From assembly GCA_033763895.1 (NCBI GenBank), contig JANRJQ010000008.1, positions 62,001 through 126,000 of the forward strand: a stretch of 64,000 nt of DNA, read 5' to 3'. The translations under genes were made by a program, and so were the position numbers. The DNA is from Chloroherpetonaceae bacterium (lineage in GTDB: Bacteria; Bacteroidota; Chlorobiia; Chlorobiales; Thermochlorobacteraceae). The first letter of the stretch is position 1. Each line of letters starts with the position of its first letter. Positions 26,072 to 34,899 of this stretch are shown in pieces. The notes beneath the pieces were generated by a model that was not told where the DNA came from, ran no database searches, and saw only the letters and a program-made list of their open reading frames with translations.

Positions 26072-26416
26072 ATGAATCATATCGCAAAGAAACTTGTCAA
26101 CTTGATTGAAAAACAAGATTTTAGTGGTGCTCGGCAAAGCTTGTACCATCCAAATTGCAAAAGCATAGAACCCGGTAGCGAAGCCTTAATTGGAATTCAG
26201 GCACTTGGCGAAAAAGAAGCAAAGTGGCGAAGCGGGATAGAAGTTATTAACTCTGTTCGATGTTCTGAACCGATTTATGGTGGGCGTTATTTTGCAATTG
26301 GCATCACTTGGCAAATTACTTATAAAGGGCAATCGCCAACATTTTGGGAAGAATTAGCCTTATTTGAAGTTCAAAACGAAAAAATAATTTCTGAACAGTT
26401 TTTTTACACCGCTTGA
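26072..26416 (+). CDS. SnoaL/NTF2-like protein
   Basis: A 114-residue alpha+beta-cone protein. The sequence begins with a helix (IAKKLVNLIEKQDF), then YHPNCKSIEPG, VIQ-type strands, and closes with the strand YFAIGITWQITYKG and FWEELALFEVQNEKI, the SnoaL-like/NTF2 layout. These proteins bind small ligands, and many are not enzymes. It lies between the APCDD1-like gene and an ECF sigma gene, with spacings of nine and four bases, and is likely co-transcribed with them. The ligand is unknown. Confidence 0.75.
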   Translation: MNHIAKKLVNLIEKQDFSGARQSLYHPNCKSIEPGSEALIGIQALGEKEAKWRSGIEVINSVRCSEPIYGGRYFAIGITWQITYKGQSPTFWEELALFEVQNEKIISEQFFYTA

Positions 26417-26420
26417 AACA

Positions 26421-27266
26421 ATGAATAGCCAATTTCATAGTCATGAAGAGGCATTGAAAGGCGCAATGGATGGTAACATCCACGCCTTTCATTTTTTATT
26501 CGACGCCTTTCGTCCACAGCTCAGAAGTTACATCTTTCGGCTTACAGCCAATTTTGATGATGCCGAAGATTTGGTTCACGACACTTTTCTTCGCGCCTTC
26601 GATCATATTTCCACATACCGTGGGGAAGCGGCACTGAAATCGTGGGTGTTCCAAATCGCAACGAATTTGGCGTTGAATCTTCTTTCTACGCGAGCCCGTT
26701 GGGTGCCGGATGTGAAGCAACGCGCAAAGGCTTTAGCACTGAGCAACTCGGAGGTAATGGATTCAGTTCTTAACACATTGAAGGAGAATCCTGCTGAAAA
26801 GTATGAACTCACCGAGCATATTGATGCATGTTTTACTTGCCTTTCTAAAACACTTCCATTAGACGAACAAATCGCTGTGATTTTGAAGGATGTTTATGAT
26901 TTTTCACTTGCAGAAATGTGTTTGATTTTGGAGAAATCGGAAGGTAAAGTGAAATATTTGCTTCAAGGTGGGAGAAAAAAATTGATGGAAATTTTCGAGC
27001 ACAAATGCGCACTCATCAGCAAAATGGGCGTTTGCCATCAATGCAGCGAGTTAAATGGAATATTTAATTCGAAGCAGCAAGCCGAGGAGGAAGAATCGAA
27101 ACTTGATTTAGTCAAAAATCGGGAAAGATATGAACGAGAAGCGCTTTACAGTTTAAGAGTGGAACTTATACGCGGCATTGACCCGCTTCAAAGCCGGGGG
27201 CCGCGGATTCAAGCGGCGTTGCTGAAGGTTGACCGAATGGCAATGGGTGAAGTCAGCCTTCCCTGA
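26421..27266 (+). CDS. ECF RNA polymerase sigma factor with Cys-rich tail
   Basis: A 281-residue sigma-70-family regulator. Region 2 (YIFRLTANFDDAEDLVHDTF, FQIATNLALN) covers residues 25-90 and region 4 (IAVILKDVYDFSLAEMCLILE) about 150-190. The last 90 residues are unusual: Cys196 and GVCHQCSELNG (Cys205, His206, Cys208) form a plausible metal-binding site, followed by a charged helix and a segment ending RIQAALLKVDRMAMG. The same tail is seen in related sigma factors of this lineage, so it is not an error. No anti-sigma factor is recognisable. The neighbouring APCDD1-like and SnoaL-like genes are likely co-transcribed. Confidence 0.85.
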   Translation: MNSQFHSHEEALKGAMDGNIHAFHFLFDAFRPQLRSYIFRLTANFDDAEDLVHDTFLRAFDHISTYRGEAALKSWVFQIATNLALNLLSTRARWVPDVKQRAKALALSNSEVMDSVLNTLKENPAEKYELTEHIDACFTCLSKTLPLDEQIAVILKDVYDFSLAEMCLILEKSEGKVKYLLQGGRKKLMEIFEHKCALISKMGVCHQCSELNGIFNSKQQAEEEESKLDLVKNRERYEREALYSLRVELIRGIDPLQSRGPRIQAALLKVDRMAMGEVSLP

Positions 27267-27283
27267 TTAGGGTTTTACCAACA

Positions 27284-27763
27284 TCACTTTTTCTTCTTTG
27301 TGCTTTCTTGTTTTTGAATTGAAGATTGATAGCGTTCTACCCAAGTTGAAACGGTAATTTTTGTAGCAAGTGATTTGATCAAGTCATAGGGAATGGCGTC
27401 GGGCTTTTTGAATCGAAGGCAGCTTTTCCCCATATCTAATTTTGAAGAGACCGATTTCGCATACTCCTCTTGAAACCATTTGAGAAGGGATTCATCGCTA
27501 TAAAGCGCCATATGATAAAGCGCGATATGGCTTTTCTGAGACGCAATAGAAATAAATGGGAGCGGGTCTTTGGGGTTGGTGTGGTAGCCGTCAGGGAAAA
27601 TCGTGTGTGGAACGACATAACTAATCATGCCATATTGCATCACTTCCTCAAAACCTTTCGGAAGAGCCTCTTTCACTGTTTTGCGAAGCTTTGAAATCGC
27701 GGCTTTTCGGTCTTCAGGTAAGCTTTCGATGTAGGCATCGGGGGTTTTGGCTTCATTTTTCAT
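27284..27763 (-). CDS. DUF1801-family protein
   Basis: A 159-residue protein of the DUF1801 (YdhG-like) family: YIESLPEDRKAAISKLRKTV at the start, PKGFEEVMQYGMISYVVP, FISIASQKSHIALYHM, and GKSCLRFKKPDAIPYDLI. One member is called an iron-sulfur assembly helper (Fra/YdhG), but the function is not well established. It overlaps the end of the upstream membrane-protein gene by 11 bases and converges with the sigma gene on the other strand with 17 bases between. Confidence 0.8.
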   Translation of the reverse strand: MKNEAKTPDAYIESLPEDRKAAISKLRKTVKEALPKGFEEVMQYGMISYVVPHTIFPDGYHTNPKDPLPFISIASQKSHIALYHMALYSDESLLKWFQEEYAKSVSSKLDMGKSCLRFKKPDAIPYDLIKSLATKITVSTWVERYQSSIQKQESTKKKK

Positions 27764-28181
27764 TTGATTTCATTCGATTTGTTTTTCTTACCAAAAGAAA
27801 AATACTTAAATGAATGAAAACAAAACCCAAAAATTCCAACTTACTCCAATCCATTCCTTCTGAAATTTGCCATTGGGTGAAATTAACTTTAGAATAAAGG
27901 AATAATAAAAAACTGATGCTATTCCAAAGAAAAATGGTGCGAAGTGTTTGTGGTGAATAAATTTCCTGAATTTGAATCACCCTAAAAATCAAAATGGCAC
28001 CAATCACACCAAGAAACTCCTCGCAAAAGCCCAAAAAATGGGTTTTTTGAAACGGAAATTCATATAGCACGTTTCTTACAAACAGATAGGATGAAAGGAG
28101 ATTTCCATTCAGAAACGGTCTTAAACTAATCGCCAAAAGTGCACTAATAAAAAAGTACTCAACCCAATTTTCCTTTTTCAT
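27753..28181 (-). CDS. Hypothetical membrane protein
   Basis: A 142-residue protein with about four hydrophobic segments (YFFISALLAISL, FVRNVLYEF, GVIGAILIFRV, FLGFVFIHLSIFLLV). No family motif recognised. It is AT-rich like the nearby acyltransferase. The stop overlaps the DUF1801 start by 11 bases, suggesting coupled translation. The function is unknown. Confidence 0.55.
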   Translation of the reverse strand: MKKENWVEYFFISALLAISLRPFLNGNLLSSYLFVRNVLYEFPFQKTHFLGFCEEFLGVIGAILIFRVIQIQEIYSPQTLRTIFLWNSISFLLFLYSKVNFTQWQISEGMDWSKLEFLGFVFIHLSIFLLVRKTNRMKSNEK

Positions 28182-28213
28182 AAATGTTCATCAAACTCTC
28201 AATTATAATGTTA

Positions 28214-29275
28214 TTAGTAACCAAAGAGTAATTTGCTTCGGCTCGGGAAGTACGCTTTTGCAATTTCTACAAAGAGAAAACTATAGGCAAACGTGAATAC
28301 GATAAGTATGAAGGTATTATTGCTAATGGCAAGCGATTCATATCCAACGGCTTTTTCTAAAATCATAATCACCCATTGATGCAGAAAAAATATGGGAAGG
28401 CTTCTTTCAGAAATAAATTTTAACGGAGCACTCACCTTGGTTACCCATTTCGTAAATAATACCCACAAAAAAATGATGATGAAACCTTCTTTCAAATAAA
28501 AAAGATCAAACCCGTTAAGGGTCAAAAATGACTCCTTATGCAAATTCAAGTGGGTTTGAAAGAGGTTTACTTGTATGAATGAAAGAAGGGTTGCCGAAAT
28601 GCCAAAATAAATCAAAGCTTTTTTTGGCATATTTAGAATTTTCATTTCATACTTCGCAGCTAATATTCCCATCAAATAAAAAACGCTGAATGTAATGGAA
28701 GAATGAATTGGCGAAATATTATCGAACGATTTTTGCGAGAATCCTGAAACAATGAATAATATAACGAGAATCGAAATCTGCCACTTTAAATCAATCCGAC
28801 TAAATCGAATAAACAGTGGCGATAGTAAAAAAAAGATAAAAATGGTGGGAATAAACCAATAAGGAATGGCAATTCTTCCTGTCCATAAGTAATTGAAGTA
28901 AAGTTCTATCCATTCAAACAAAGAGTAATTAGCCTTTTCTTCTGTAAAATGCCGGACATAAGGCGGAAGTTTCTCGAAAATAAAATAAAGCGATAAAAAC
29001 ACACCAGTTAAAACGGCATAGGGAATTAAAATTGTTTTTGCGCGTTTGGTTAGGAATGTTAAAAAATTAAACTCTGATTCCGACCCTTTTTGAAATAGAA
29101 ATCCGGAAACAAAAAGAAAAATGCTTGAACCTCCCGAAATGAGCCGCAGAATTGTCATTTCAAAAATGTTTTCAGCATTTTTCCCTCCAATGCAGTGCGT
29201 TACGACCACCATTATCACTGCGATCGCACGAATTCCATCGATTGATGCATTTCTTCTTTGTAACTCTTGATTCAT
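28214..29275 (-). CDS. Acyltransferase-3 family membrane protein
   Basis: A 353-residue protein with ten or so membrane segments. The conserved N-terminal block is ASIDGIRAIAVIMVVVTHC with the catalytic-type histidine; IAIPYWFIPTIFIFFLL matches the second family block, and ISERSLPIFFLHQWVIM the last one. It probably O-acylates a cell-envelope glycan. The ATG at 29275 is preferred because the longer frame (to 29341) begins inside the terminator of the upstream gene. Related in family, not closely in sequence, to the acyltransferase at 23575-24750. Confidence 0.82.
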   Translation of the reverse strand: MNQELQRRNASIDGIRAIAVIMVVVTHCIGGKNAENIFEMTILRLISGGSSIFLFVSGFLFQKGSESEFNFLTFLTKRAKTILIPYAVLTGVFLSLYFIFEKLPPYVRHFTEEKANYSLFEWIELYFNYLWTGRIAIPYWFIPTIFIFFLLSPLFIRFSRIDLKWQISILVILFIVSGFSQKSFDNISPIHSSITFSVFYLMGILAAKYEMKILNMPKKALIYFGISATLLSFIQVNLFQTHLNLHKESFLTLNGFDLFYLKEGFIIIFLWVLFTKWVTKVSAPLKFISERSLPIFFLHQWVIMILEKAVGYESLAISNNTFILIVFTFAYSFLFVEIAKAYFPSRSKLLFGY

Positions 29276-29303
29276 TTTTTTCAAGTTTACTTCGGTGCAA
29301 AAA

Positions 29304-29330
29304 ATCAGGCGCGAATCCCTCACGCCTGAT
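29304..29330 (-). terminator. Terminator after the lipoprotein gene
   Basis: Eight-base stem ATCAGGCG/CGCCTGAT with a T run on the minus strand, 32 bases past the stop of the lipoprotein gene at 29362. Confidence 0.8.
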
Positions 29331-29361
29331 ATTTGATACAATTAGATCGCTTTAAGGCTGT

Positions 29362-30126
29362 TTATTCCGCAGTTTCACCATTTGTAAGATTGACCGAATA
29401 GGACTTTCCATTGACGACAACCGTTGCGGCTTGATTGCCTAAGAAGGTTATTGATACCGTGTAAGTGGCCGAACTTCCTGTTGAAAGTGCAACAGCAATT
29501 GTGCCCGATGCGGTGCCGCTAAGAATGCGTTTGGTTGCTCGGCTGACTTGCAGGTTAGAAACCGTTAAGGAAATCGTGCTTGTAAACACTGCTTTTTGAC
29601 GCACCTTTGAAGTTTGACTGCCATTTCTGGTGTAGGTTCCGTTCACACTAAAAGCCGTTGCGGTAGGGAGAATGCCGCCGATTGTGAGGCTTGCGTTTGC
29701 ACTATCGTTTGAAGAAACACGCGGCAAGTCGTAAGTGCCTTTCATTGAATAGGTGAAGGTTGCGGAAGTTGGGGGCGTGTTTAAGGCGTAGGCATAAGAA
29801 AATTGATAATTATAGGTTCGTGTACCTGTGTTTTTGACCTTTGAAATGGTGGTGTCAAAATTGCTGAATTCAACTGAAGGGATTTCGATGCTTTTCAGGG
29901 TTTCGCTTGATGCCGGTTCTGAGAGAATGACGGCGTCGCTCATTTGCGCTGCCAAACCGTTGGTTGCATCGCCATCACCTAAGCTTGCAGCAACTGCGTC
30001 CGCAGCATCGGCTTCTTCTACGCCGGCGGTTTCAAGGCCATTCTCTTTGCAGGAGCTTAGTGATAATGCAAAAACCAGAAAAATAAAAGTGTGTTTTAAG
30101 ACGGAGTGTACAATTTGGCGTTTCAT
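29362..30126 (-). CDS. Hypothetical lipoprotein
   Basis: A 254-residue exported protein. The signal sequence ends in the lipobox LSLSSC (Cys26). An acidic, Ala-rich linker (residues 30-60) is followed by a beta-strand-rich domain dense in Ser and Thr (FTYSMKGTYDLP, LTIGGILPTATAFSVNG, GTASGTIAVALSTGSSATYT), reminiscent of surface-exposed beta-sandwich domains. No known family or catalytic motif is visible. It has its own terminator and is monocistronic. The function is unknown. Confidence 0.6.
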   Translation of the reverse strand: MKRQIVHSVLKHTFIFLVFALSLSSCKENGLETAGVEEADAADAVAASLGDGDATNGLAAQMSDAVILSEPASSETLKSIEIPSVEFSNFDTTISKVKNTGTRTYNYQFSYAYALNTPPTSATFTYSMKGTYDLPRVSSNDSANASLTIGGILPTATAFSVNGTYTRNGSQTSKVRQKAVFTSTISLTVSNLQVSRATKRILSGTASGTIAVALSTGSSATYTVSITFLGNQAATVVVNGKSYSVNLTNGETAE

Positions 30127-30470
30127 ATTGATTTTATGTTAAGTAATGAAAGACGCCTATTGGAGTGTTGAGAGCCTTATTTTGTTTAATGTGATTTTGA
30201 ATTCATTGATGAAAATCACAAAAAAGTTGTTCAATAATATTTTTCCTAAATGCGATTAAACCCTTCGAGATTTATCACCGTCTAAACGCATTTCTTCCTT
30301 CTTTACAGATTTTGACTGACCTGCCCAAAGTTTTTGATACCCCTCTATTCAAATTGCCAACCTTAAATAGATCTTGATTTTTTGCAAGTGATTGAATCGA
30401 AATGAGAAATGATAATGATGAGAGTCTTGAAATGGGTTAAGAACGGAAAGCAGAATCAGGCATTGAAGGG
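30127..30470. other. Intergenic stretch, nothing recognised
   Basis: A 344-base AT-rich gap between the lipoprotein gene and the saccharopine-dehydrogenase-like gene (both on the minus strand). It must contain the lipoprotein promoter. I see no gene, RNA, repeat or clear hairpin. Confidence 0.5.
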
Positions 30471-31595
30471 TTACTTTTTGCCGGCATTCTCTTCAACTTC
30501 AAATTGAACCCCCATCTTCCCTAAGTCGCTAAAGAAAGTCACGGGTTCGATATAAAGGCCTTGAAAATGCAAGCCGGGTTCGCGTTTACCTTCGAGGTAT
30601 TGAATAATGCAAGAAGCAACCGATGCAGCGGTAATGGCATAACCATCTTCGTGGAAAAGGGACATCGTGATTTTCGCGGGCTTATCGTTTCGAATTCCCG
30701 AAGCAATGAGCTTTAACATCACTCCGTAAGGCGGGCGAGCAAATTGATCGAAACTCCACCGAAGCAATTTTCCTATCGGATTAAAAACTTGGGCGTGCCC
30801 AACTTTAACCGCCGCGACACTCACAGGCAAAACAAGAAAATCTGAAATCCAATTAAATCCTGCAATGTAAAACCCTGTTTCTTCCAAGCTCGGAATCAAT
30901 ACGGGCAGTGGCCACATTTCCTCTAACTTAAGCGGGGCACAGCGGCGATGTCCGAATTTTTTTCCAAAATCCACCCGTATCGAATGACTCCAACTTTCCT
31001 TCCACTTTTTCTTTTCAAAGTACGATGGGTGAAAGTCATCCAATTCTTCAGCCAATTCACGCGCGGCGCTTTCCGTGATTTGATTGTTGTTGCTATTGAG
31101 TTTGATTAAACTTGCCACATTGGCCTTTTCCAATTTTGAAAATTCGTTGGCGATAAACCGCACCATTGCGGAGGGAATTCCGGGATGAAACCCGCAATCG
31201 GTGATAAAGCATCTGCCGCTTTGTTGAATTCGTGGGGCAAGCTTTCTTAGGCCTTTTATCTTTTCTGTCGCAGATAAATTGAGATCAAAATAATCGATGT
31301 TTGCTTCTAAAGCAGCCTTCGCGATTTGCGGGTCATTATCCATTGTGCTTGAGGCAACCACAACCATATCCACCTGAACCAGCAAGCGCATTAATTTTTT
31401 TGTATCAGACGCATCCACAACCACACAATCCACTCGATTACCGCGATGCTTTGCAGAGAGCGCCGCGACGGCTGCCTCAATTTTAATTTTGTTTCTTGCC
31501 GCTAAGATGACAAGCATCGAGGTATGTTCTAAGAGCAAATCCGCTAAGCGAATGCCGACATTGCCGTATCCGCCAAGGATAAGTACGCGTTGCAT
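30471..31595 (-). CDS. Saccharopine dehydrogenase-like NAD(P)-dependent reductase
   Basis: A 374-residue protein. The N-terminus is a Rossmann nucleotide-binding fold (VLILGGYGNVGIRLADLLL) as in saccharopine dehydrogenase and related trans-acting reductases; the middle has CGFHPGIPSAMVRFIA, also typical of the family. The C-terminal part differs from lysine-pathway enzymes, and no lysine genes are nearby, so the substrate may be something else, such as a carbonyl compound or lipid precursor. It stands alone on the minus strand at the edge of the accessory pocket. Confidence 0.78.
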   Translation of the reverse strand: MQRVLILGGYGNVGIRLADLLLEHTSMLVILAARNKIKIEAAVAALSAKHRGNRVDCVVVDASDTKKLMRLLVQVDMVVVASSTMDNDPQIAKAALEANIDYFDLNLSATEKIKGLRKLAPRIQQSGRCFITDCGFHPGIPSAMVRFIANEFSKLEKANVASLIKLNSNNNQITESAARELAEELDDFHPSYFEKKKWKESWSHSIRVDFGKKFGHRRCAPLKLEEMWPLPVLIPSLEETGFYIAGFNWISDFLVLPVSVAAVKVGHAQVFNPIGKLLRWSFDQFARPPYGVMLKLIASGIRNDKPAKITMSLFHEDGYAITAASVASCIIQYLEGKREPGLHFQGLYIEPVTFFSDLGKMGVQFEVEENAGKK

Positions 31596-31856
31596 AAATG
31601 TTTGGGTATGATGAATTCAACTCTATTCCATAAGGTAGAGGAGAGCAATGACATTCAAGATTAAATTTTTGTTTCCTAACCTATATTAGCCCCTTCGCTC
31701 GCCCATCGCCGTTGTTTTCCTTCGCTTCACCTCTTCTTAGCGAATCTCATTCATCCATCGAGACTTTCGTGCATATCGCGCTTTCATAAAGGAGGCTGAG
31801 AGTTGTTTTCAAAGGCTTTCTAAAGCAATAAATAAGGCTTCCGAAAATCGTTTTAA

Positions 31857-31969
31857 GCTTAAAAACAAAAAATTTATAACCTTAAAACAAATTGTTTTTA
31901 GCCTTAAAACAAAATGATTTAAGGTTAAACACTGCTTATTTTTAGCCTAAAAGTCATTTAAAACTGCGT
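31857..31969. repeat. AT-rich imperfect tandem repeat of about 22 bases
   Basis: Four to five degenerate units with the core CTTAAAACAAA and a T-rich second half (for example CCTTAAAACAAATTGTTTTT and CCTTAAAACAAAATGATTTA) lie directly before the first RHS-like fragment. The copies drift in sequence, and I see no CRISPR-like spacer pattern. The function, if any, is unknown. Confidence 0.45.
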
Positions 31970-31971
31970 GT

Positions 31972-32208
31972 TCATTTTGCTGGTAAAAAGCGTAAGATGG
32001 CGCATGATTCCACCTCTCCGCCAAAGTGGAAGCCAAATGAAACGAGAAATGAATTGGGATTTTTGAATTTAAGTTTGAATTGCTTGCCCTTGATATCTAA
32101 GGCATAGAAACGGTTGAAGTCTGTATTGTATAGCCGCATTCTTAAGTTCCATAATTTGCCACCCGGTTCGTTATTTTGAAAGATATAATAACCTTTTCTT
32201 ACAAACAT
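31972..32208 (-). pseudogene. RHS-like C-terminal tip, fragment A
   Basis: A 78-codon open stretch whose first part reads KLWNLRMRLYNTDFNRFYAL, which parallels the Bacteroidetes RHS-repeat-associated core phrase (a tyrosine/Arg motif followed by R(L/M)YNxxxxRFYALD). A tail of about 35 residues follows. No upstream RHS repeats are present, so this looks like a cut-off tip of a larger polymorphic-toxin gene, not a whole gene. The 24 bases at 32098-32121 are repeated exactly at 33034-33057 in fragment B. The RHS identification is inferred. Confidence 0.45.
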
Positions 32209-32301
32209 TCGCCCAAAAGCGCAGAATTTTTGATAAGATTTTATAATCGCTTTGATTATTTTGTACTTTGTTTATCTCACCATTAAAAATTCTCTAAAAC
32301 T

Positions 32302-32550
32302 ATGGCAATACAAATCATTAAGGGTAAAGACGGGTTAAACACAGGCGTTTTCGTTCCAATTGAAGAATGGATAACCATTATTCAAAAACATGAAGATTTA
32401 AAAAATTTGGTTGACTTGGAACAGAAACCCAAGCGAAAGATCTCTGAGCTTGCCGGTACTCTTTCCCCTGAGGCTGGTGAAGCATTATTGAAACATGTTG
32501 CTGATTCTCGAAATGAGTGGGAGGAAAGATTCAACCGTGAACTGAAGTAA
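32302..32550 (+). CDS. Antitoxin of a VapBC-type pair
   Basis: An 82-residue protein starting MAIQIIKGKDGLNTGVFVPI, a beginning shared by many small antitoxins of Bacteroidota and Chlorobiota, followed by a charged, helical C-terminus (WEERFNREL) that would wrap the toxin. The N-terminal strand-turn would be the DNA-binding or dimerisation part. Its TAA overlaps the ATG of the PIN toxin (TAATG), so the two are translated together. It probably binds its own promoter to repress the pair. Confidence 0.75.
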   Translation: MAIQIIKGKDGLNTGVFVPIEEWITIIQKHEDLKNLVDLEQKPKRKISELAGTLSPEAGEALLKHVADSRNEWEERFNRELK

Positions 32551-32933
32551 TGCTATACCTTTGGGATACCAATATCGTGATTCAATTTCTCGCAGGTTCT
32601 TTTCCTGAAAATGCAAGGTTATTTTTGACTTCAATTTCAAATGAAGAGCCTTCTCTTTCAGTTGTTACACAAATAGTAGCCTTAAGTTTTAATTTTTTTT
32701 CCATAAATGATGAATTGATTATGAATTCATTTATTGATGGGTCAAAAATTATCCCCCTAAATGACTCAATTATTTTAAGAACAATCGAACTAAGGAAAAG
32801 TATTAGGATTAAACTCCCAGATGCTATAATCGCTGCAACTGCTTTAGTTTATGATTTCGTATTGATTACGAGAAACACTTCTGATTTTAAGAATATTGAA
32901 GGAATAAATCTCTTAAATCCGATTCAATTATGA
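32550..32933 (+). CDS. PIN-domain toxin (VapC-like)
   Basis: A 127-residue ribonuclease-type toxin. The PIN acidic residues present are Asp6 (YLWDTNIVI), Asp in LPDAIIAATAL and Asp in TRNTSDF. The glutamate normally found in the segment corresponding to SVVTQIVALSF is missing: it reads Val where relatives have Glu (a single-base change, GAA to GTA, would do it). Active VapC toxins cut tRNA or rRNA; this copy may be weakened or inactive. It is flanked by RHS-like fragments. Confidence 0.8.
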   Translation: MLYLWDTNIVIQFLAGSFPENARLFLTSISNEEPSLSVVTQIVALSFNFFSINDELIMNSFIDGSKIIPLNDSIILRTIELRKSIRIKLPDAIIAATALVYDFVLITRNTSDFKNIEGINLLNPIQL

Positions 32934-33018
32934 AATCTTCAAATTATGCCTACTTATTTATCTACTTTATCGACAACCCTCAGGTGATATTTATTCAGAG
33001 GGCATAAGATGAGAATTG

Positions 33019-33204
33019 CTAACCCTTTGAGTTTAAGGCATAGAAACGGTTGAAGTCGGTGTTGTAAAGTCTCGCTCTAAAGTTCCAGATTTTGCCCTCG
33101 CCTTCGTTTTCTTGGCCGGAGAAGTAATAGCGGTACCAAGGCGTAGCTCCCCAACCTACAGAACTTGGTGGAAGCATCCAACGCCCAAAGGTATTCTTCC
33201 TCAA
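33019..33204 (-). pseudogene. RHS-like C-terminal tip, fragment B
   Basis: A 61-codon open stretch with TPWYRYYFSGQENEGEGK followed by IWNFRARLYNTDFNRFYAL, matching the RHS-associated core of Bacteroidota (YRYxFxGQEN…RxYNxxxxRFYAL). It stops right after this motif (NSKG), with no toxin domain, and no RHS repeats precede it, so it is a fragment. It shares an exact 24-base direct repeat with fragment A on the other side of the toxin-antitoxin pair. The RHS identification is inferred from residue pattern. Confidence 0.5.
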
Positions 33205-33306
33205 TGGCGATTTATCATTATTAATTTATTTACCCTATTCCTTCACTTTCAGTGCATCGCATTTCCCCGCCTTTTCATACATTGCCCCTCAATGAATTTT
33301 TGAAGT

Positions 33307-34899
33307 ATGACTGAAACCATCAAAACCGATATTCTCGTCATCGGCAGCGGGATTGCAGGGCTTTTCTTTGCGCTGAAGTGCTCCGAATTTGCCGATGTTA
33401 CCATTATCACCAAAAAAGAACGCTCCGATTCCAATACCAACTGGGCACAAGGGGGAATCGCGGCCGTGCTTACGCCTGAAGACTCCTTCGAATCGCACAT
33501 TGCTGATACGCACGATGCCGGCGCCGGACTTTGCAACAGCGCAACGGTCGAGATTCTCGTGAAAGAAGGGCCGGAGCATGTGCGCAAGCTCATCGAGCTT
33601 GGGGTTGAATTCACTCGGGAATCGGGGGCACTACACCTTGTGAAGGAAGGCGGACACTCGGCTTATCGAATTGTGCACGCGGCTGATCTTACCGGAAAGG
33701 AAGTTGAAAGGGCGTTGCTTGCACGCGTTGCGGAAAACCCACGCATCACCGTGCTAGAGCATCATGCCGCGATTGAACTAATTACAGAGCACCACTTAGG
33801 GAAGAAAACCAATGACATTAATTGTTACGGCGTTTTCGCGCTCGACAGCCAAACCGGTTCTTTCAAAAAAATTCTTGCACGATTTACAATGCTTGCCACC
33901 GGCGGTGCAGGTCATGTGTATTTGCACACCACCAACCCCGATATTGCCACCGGCGATGGCGTTGCAATGGCCTACCGCGCCGGAGCGGAAATTCACAATA
34001 TGGAGTTCGTTCAGTTTCACCCCACTACGCTTTATCATCCCAAAGCCAAATCGTTTCTTATCTCCGAGGCAGTTCGCGGATTTGGCGGCATTTTGCGAAC
34101 AAAGAACGGCGATTCATTTATGAAAAAATATGATGCGCGCGAATCGCTCGCACCCCGCGATATCGTTGCCCGCGCAATCGATTCAGAACTCAAGCGCACC
34201 GGCGATGAATTCGTGTATTTGGATATCACCCATAAAACCGAACATGACATCAAAGAGCACTTTCCTAACATTTATGAAAAGTGTCTTTCCTTTGGAATTG
34301 ATATCGCGCGTGAAATGATACCCGTTGTCCCCGCGGCACATTACTTCTGCGGCGGCGTAGCAACAGACTTGAAAGGCGCAAGCACCATTCAGCGGCTTTA
34401 CGCGTGCGGCGAGGTTTCTTCAACCGGCGTTCACGGCGCCAACCGATTGGCAAGTAACTCGCTTTTGGAAGCGCTTGTCTTTTCACACCGAGCCTACCGA
34501 GATATCATTGTCAATTTTGATACCGTTAAAAATTCCGTTGATTTTCCCGATTGGGATGAAAGCGGCACCGAAAGCCCCGAAGAGTGGATTCTCATTTCTC
34601 ATAACCGCAAAGAAGTTCAGCAGGTGATGAACGATTATGTGGGAATTGTCCGTAGTGACTTGCGGCTCGAACGCGCTCGGCGGCGGATTGAATTTTTGAA
34701 AGATGAGACCGAGGCATTCTACAAAAAAACCAAAGTTTCATCGGAACTGATTGAACTGCGCAACATTATCAAAGTGGCAAAGTTGGTTGTGGAAGCAGCA
34801 ATGAAACGGCGAGAATCGCGCGGGCTGCATTACACTACCGATTACCCTCAGCGAGATAACAAGCATTTTCTTCATAATACCATTCTCCGTTCCTTCTGA
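33307..34899 (+). CDS. nadB: L-aspartate oxidase
   Basis: A flavoenzyme of 530 residues that oxidises L-aspartate to iminoaspartate, the first step of NAD synthesis; it can use oxygen or fumarate as acceptor. The FAD-binding motif [14 protein letters not shown] (from residue 11), [17 protein letters not shown] and [17 protein letters not shown] are present, as is the C-terminal helical domain. nadA and nadC are not in the window. Its TGA overlaps the ATG of a truncated haemoglobin (TGATG). The gene is GC-rich compared with its flanks (36 of 60 bases at 33901). Confidence 0.95.
   Translation: MTETIKTDILVIGSGIAGLFFALKCSEFADVTIITKKERSDSNTNWAQGGIAAVLTPEDSFESHIADTHDAGAGLCNSATVEILVKEGPEHVRKLIELGVEFTRESGALHLVKEGGHSAYRIVHAADLTGKEVERALLARVAENPRITVLEHHAAIELITEHHLGKKTNDINCYGVFALDSQTGSFKKILARFTMLATGGAGHVYLHTTNPDIATGDGVAMAYRAGAEIHNMEFVQFHPTTLYHPKAKSFLISEAVRGFGGILRTKNGDSFMKKYDARESLAPRDIVARAIDSELKRTGDEFVYLDITHKTEHDIKEHFPNIYEKCLSFGIDIAREMIPVVPAAHYFCGGVATDLKGASTIQRLYACGEVSSTGVHGANRLASNSLLEALVFSHRAYRDIIVNFDTVKNSVDFPDWDESGTESPEEWILISHNRKEVQQVMNDYVGIVRSDLRLERARRRIEFLKDETEAFYKKTKVSSELIELRNIIKVAKLVVEAAMKRRESRGLHYTTDYPQRDNKHFLHNTILRSF

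Noticed and set aside
29276-29341. Longer start for the acyltransferase at 29341
   Set aside because: The extension runs through the upstream lipoprotein gene's terminator; the ATG at 29275 gives the family-typical start.
31857-31969. AT-rich repeats as a CRISPR array
   Set aside because: Units are contiguous and degenerate with no unique spacers, and no cas genes are present.
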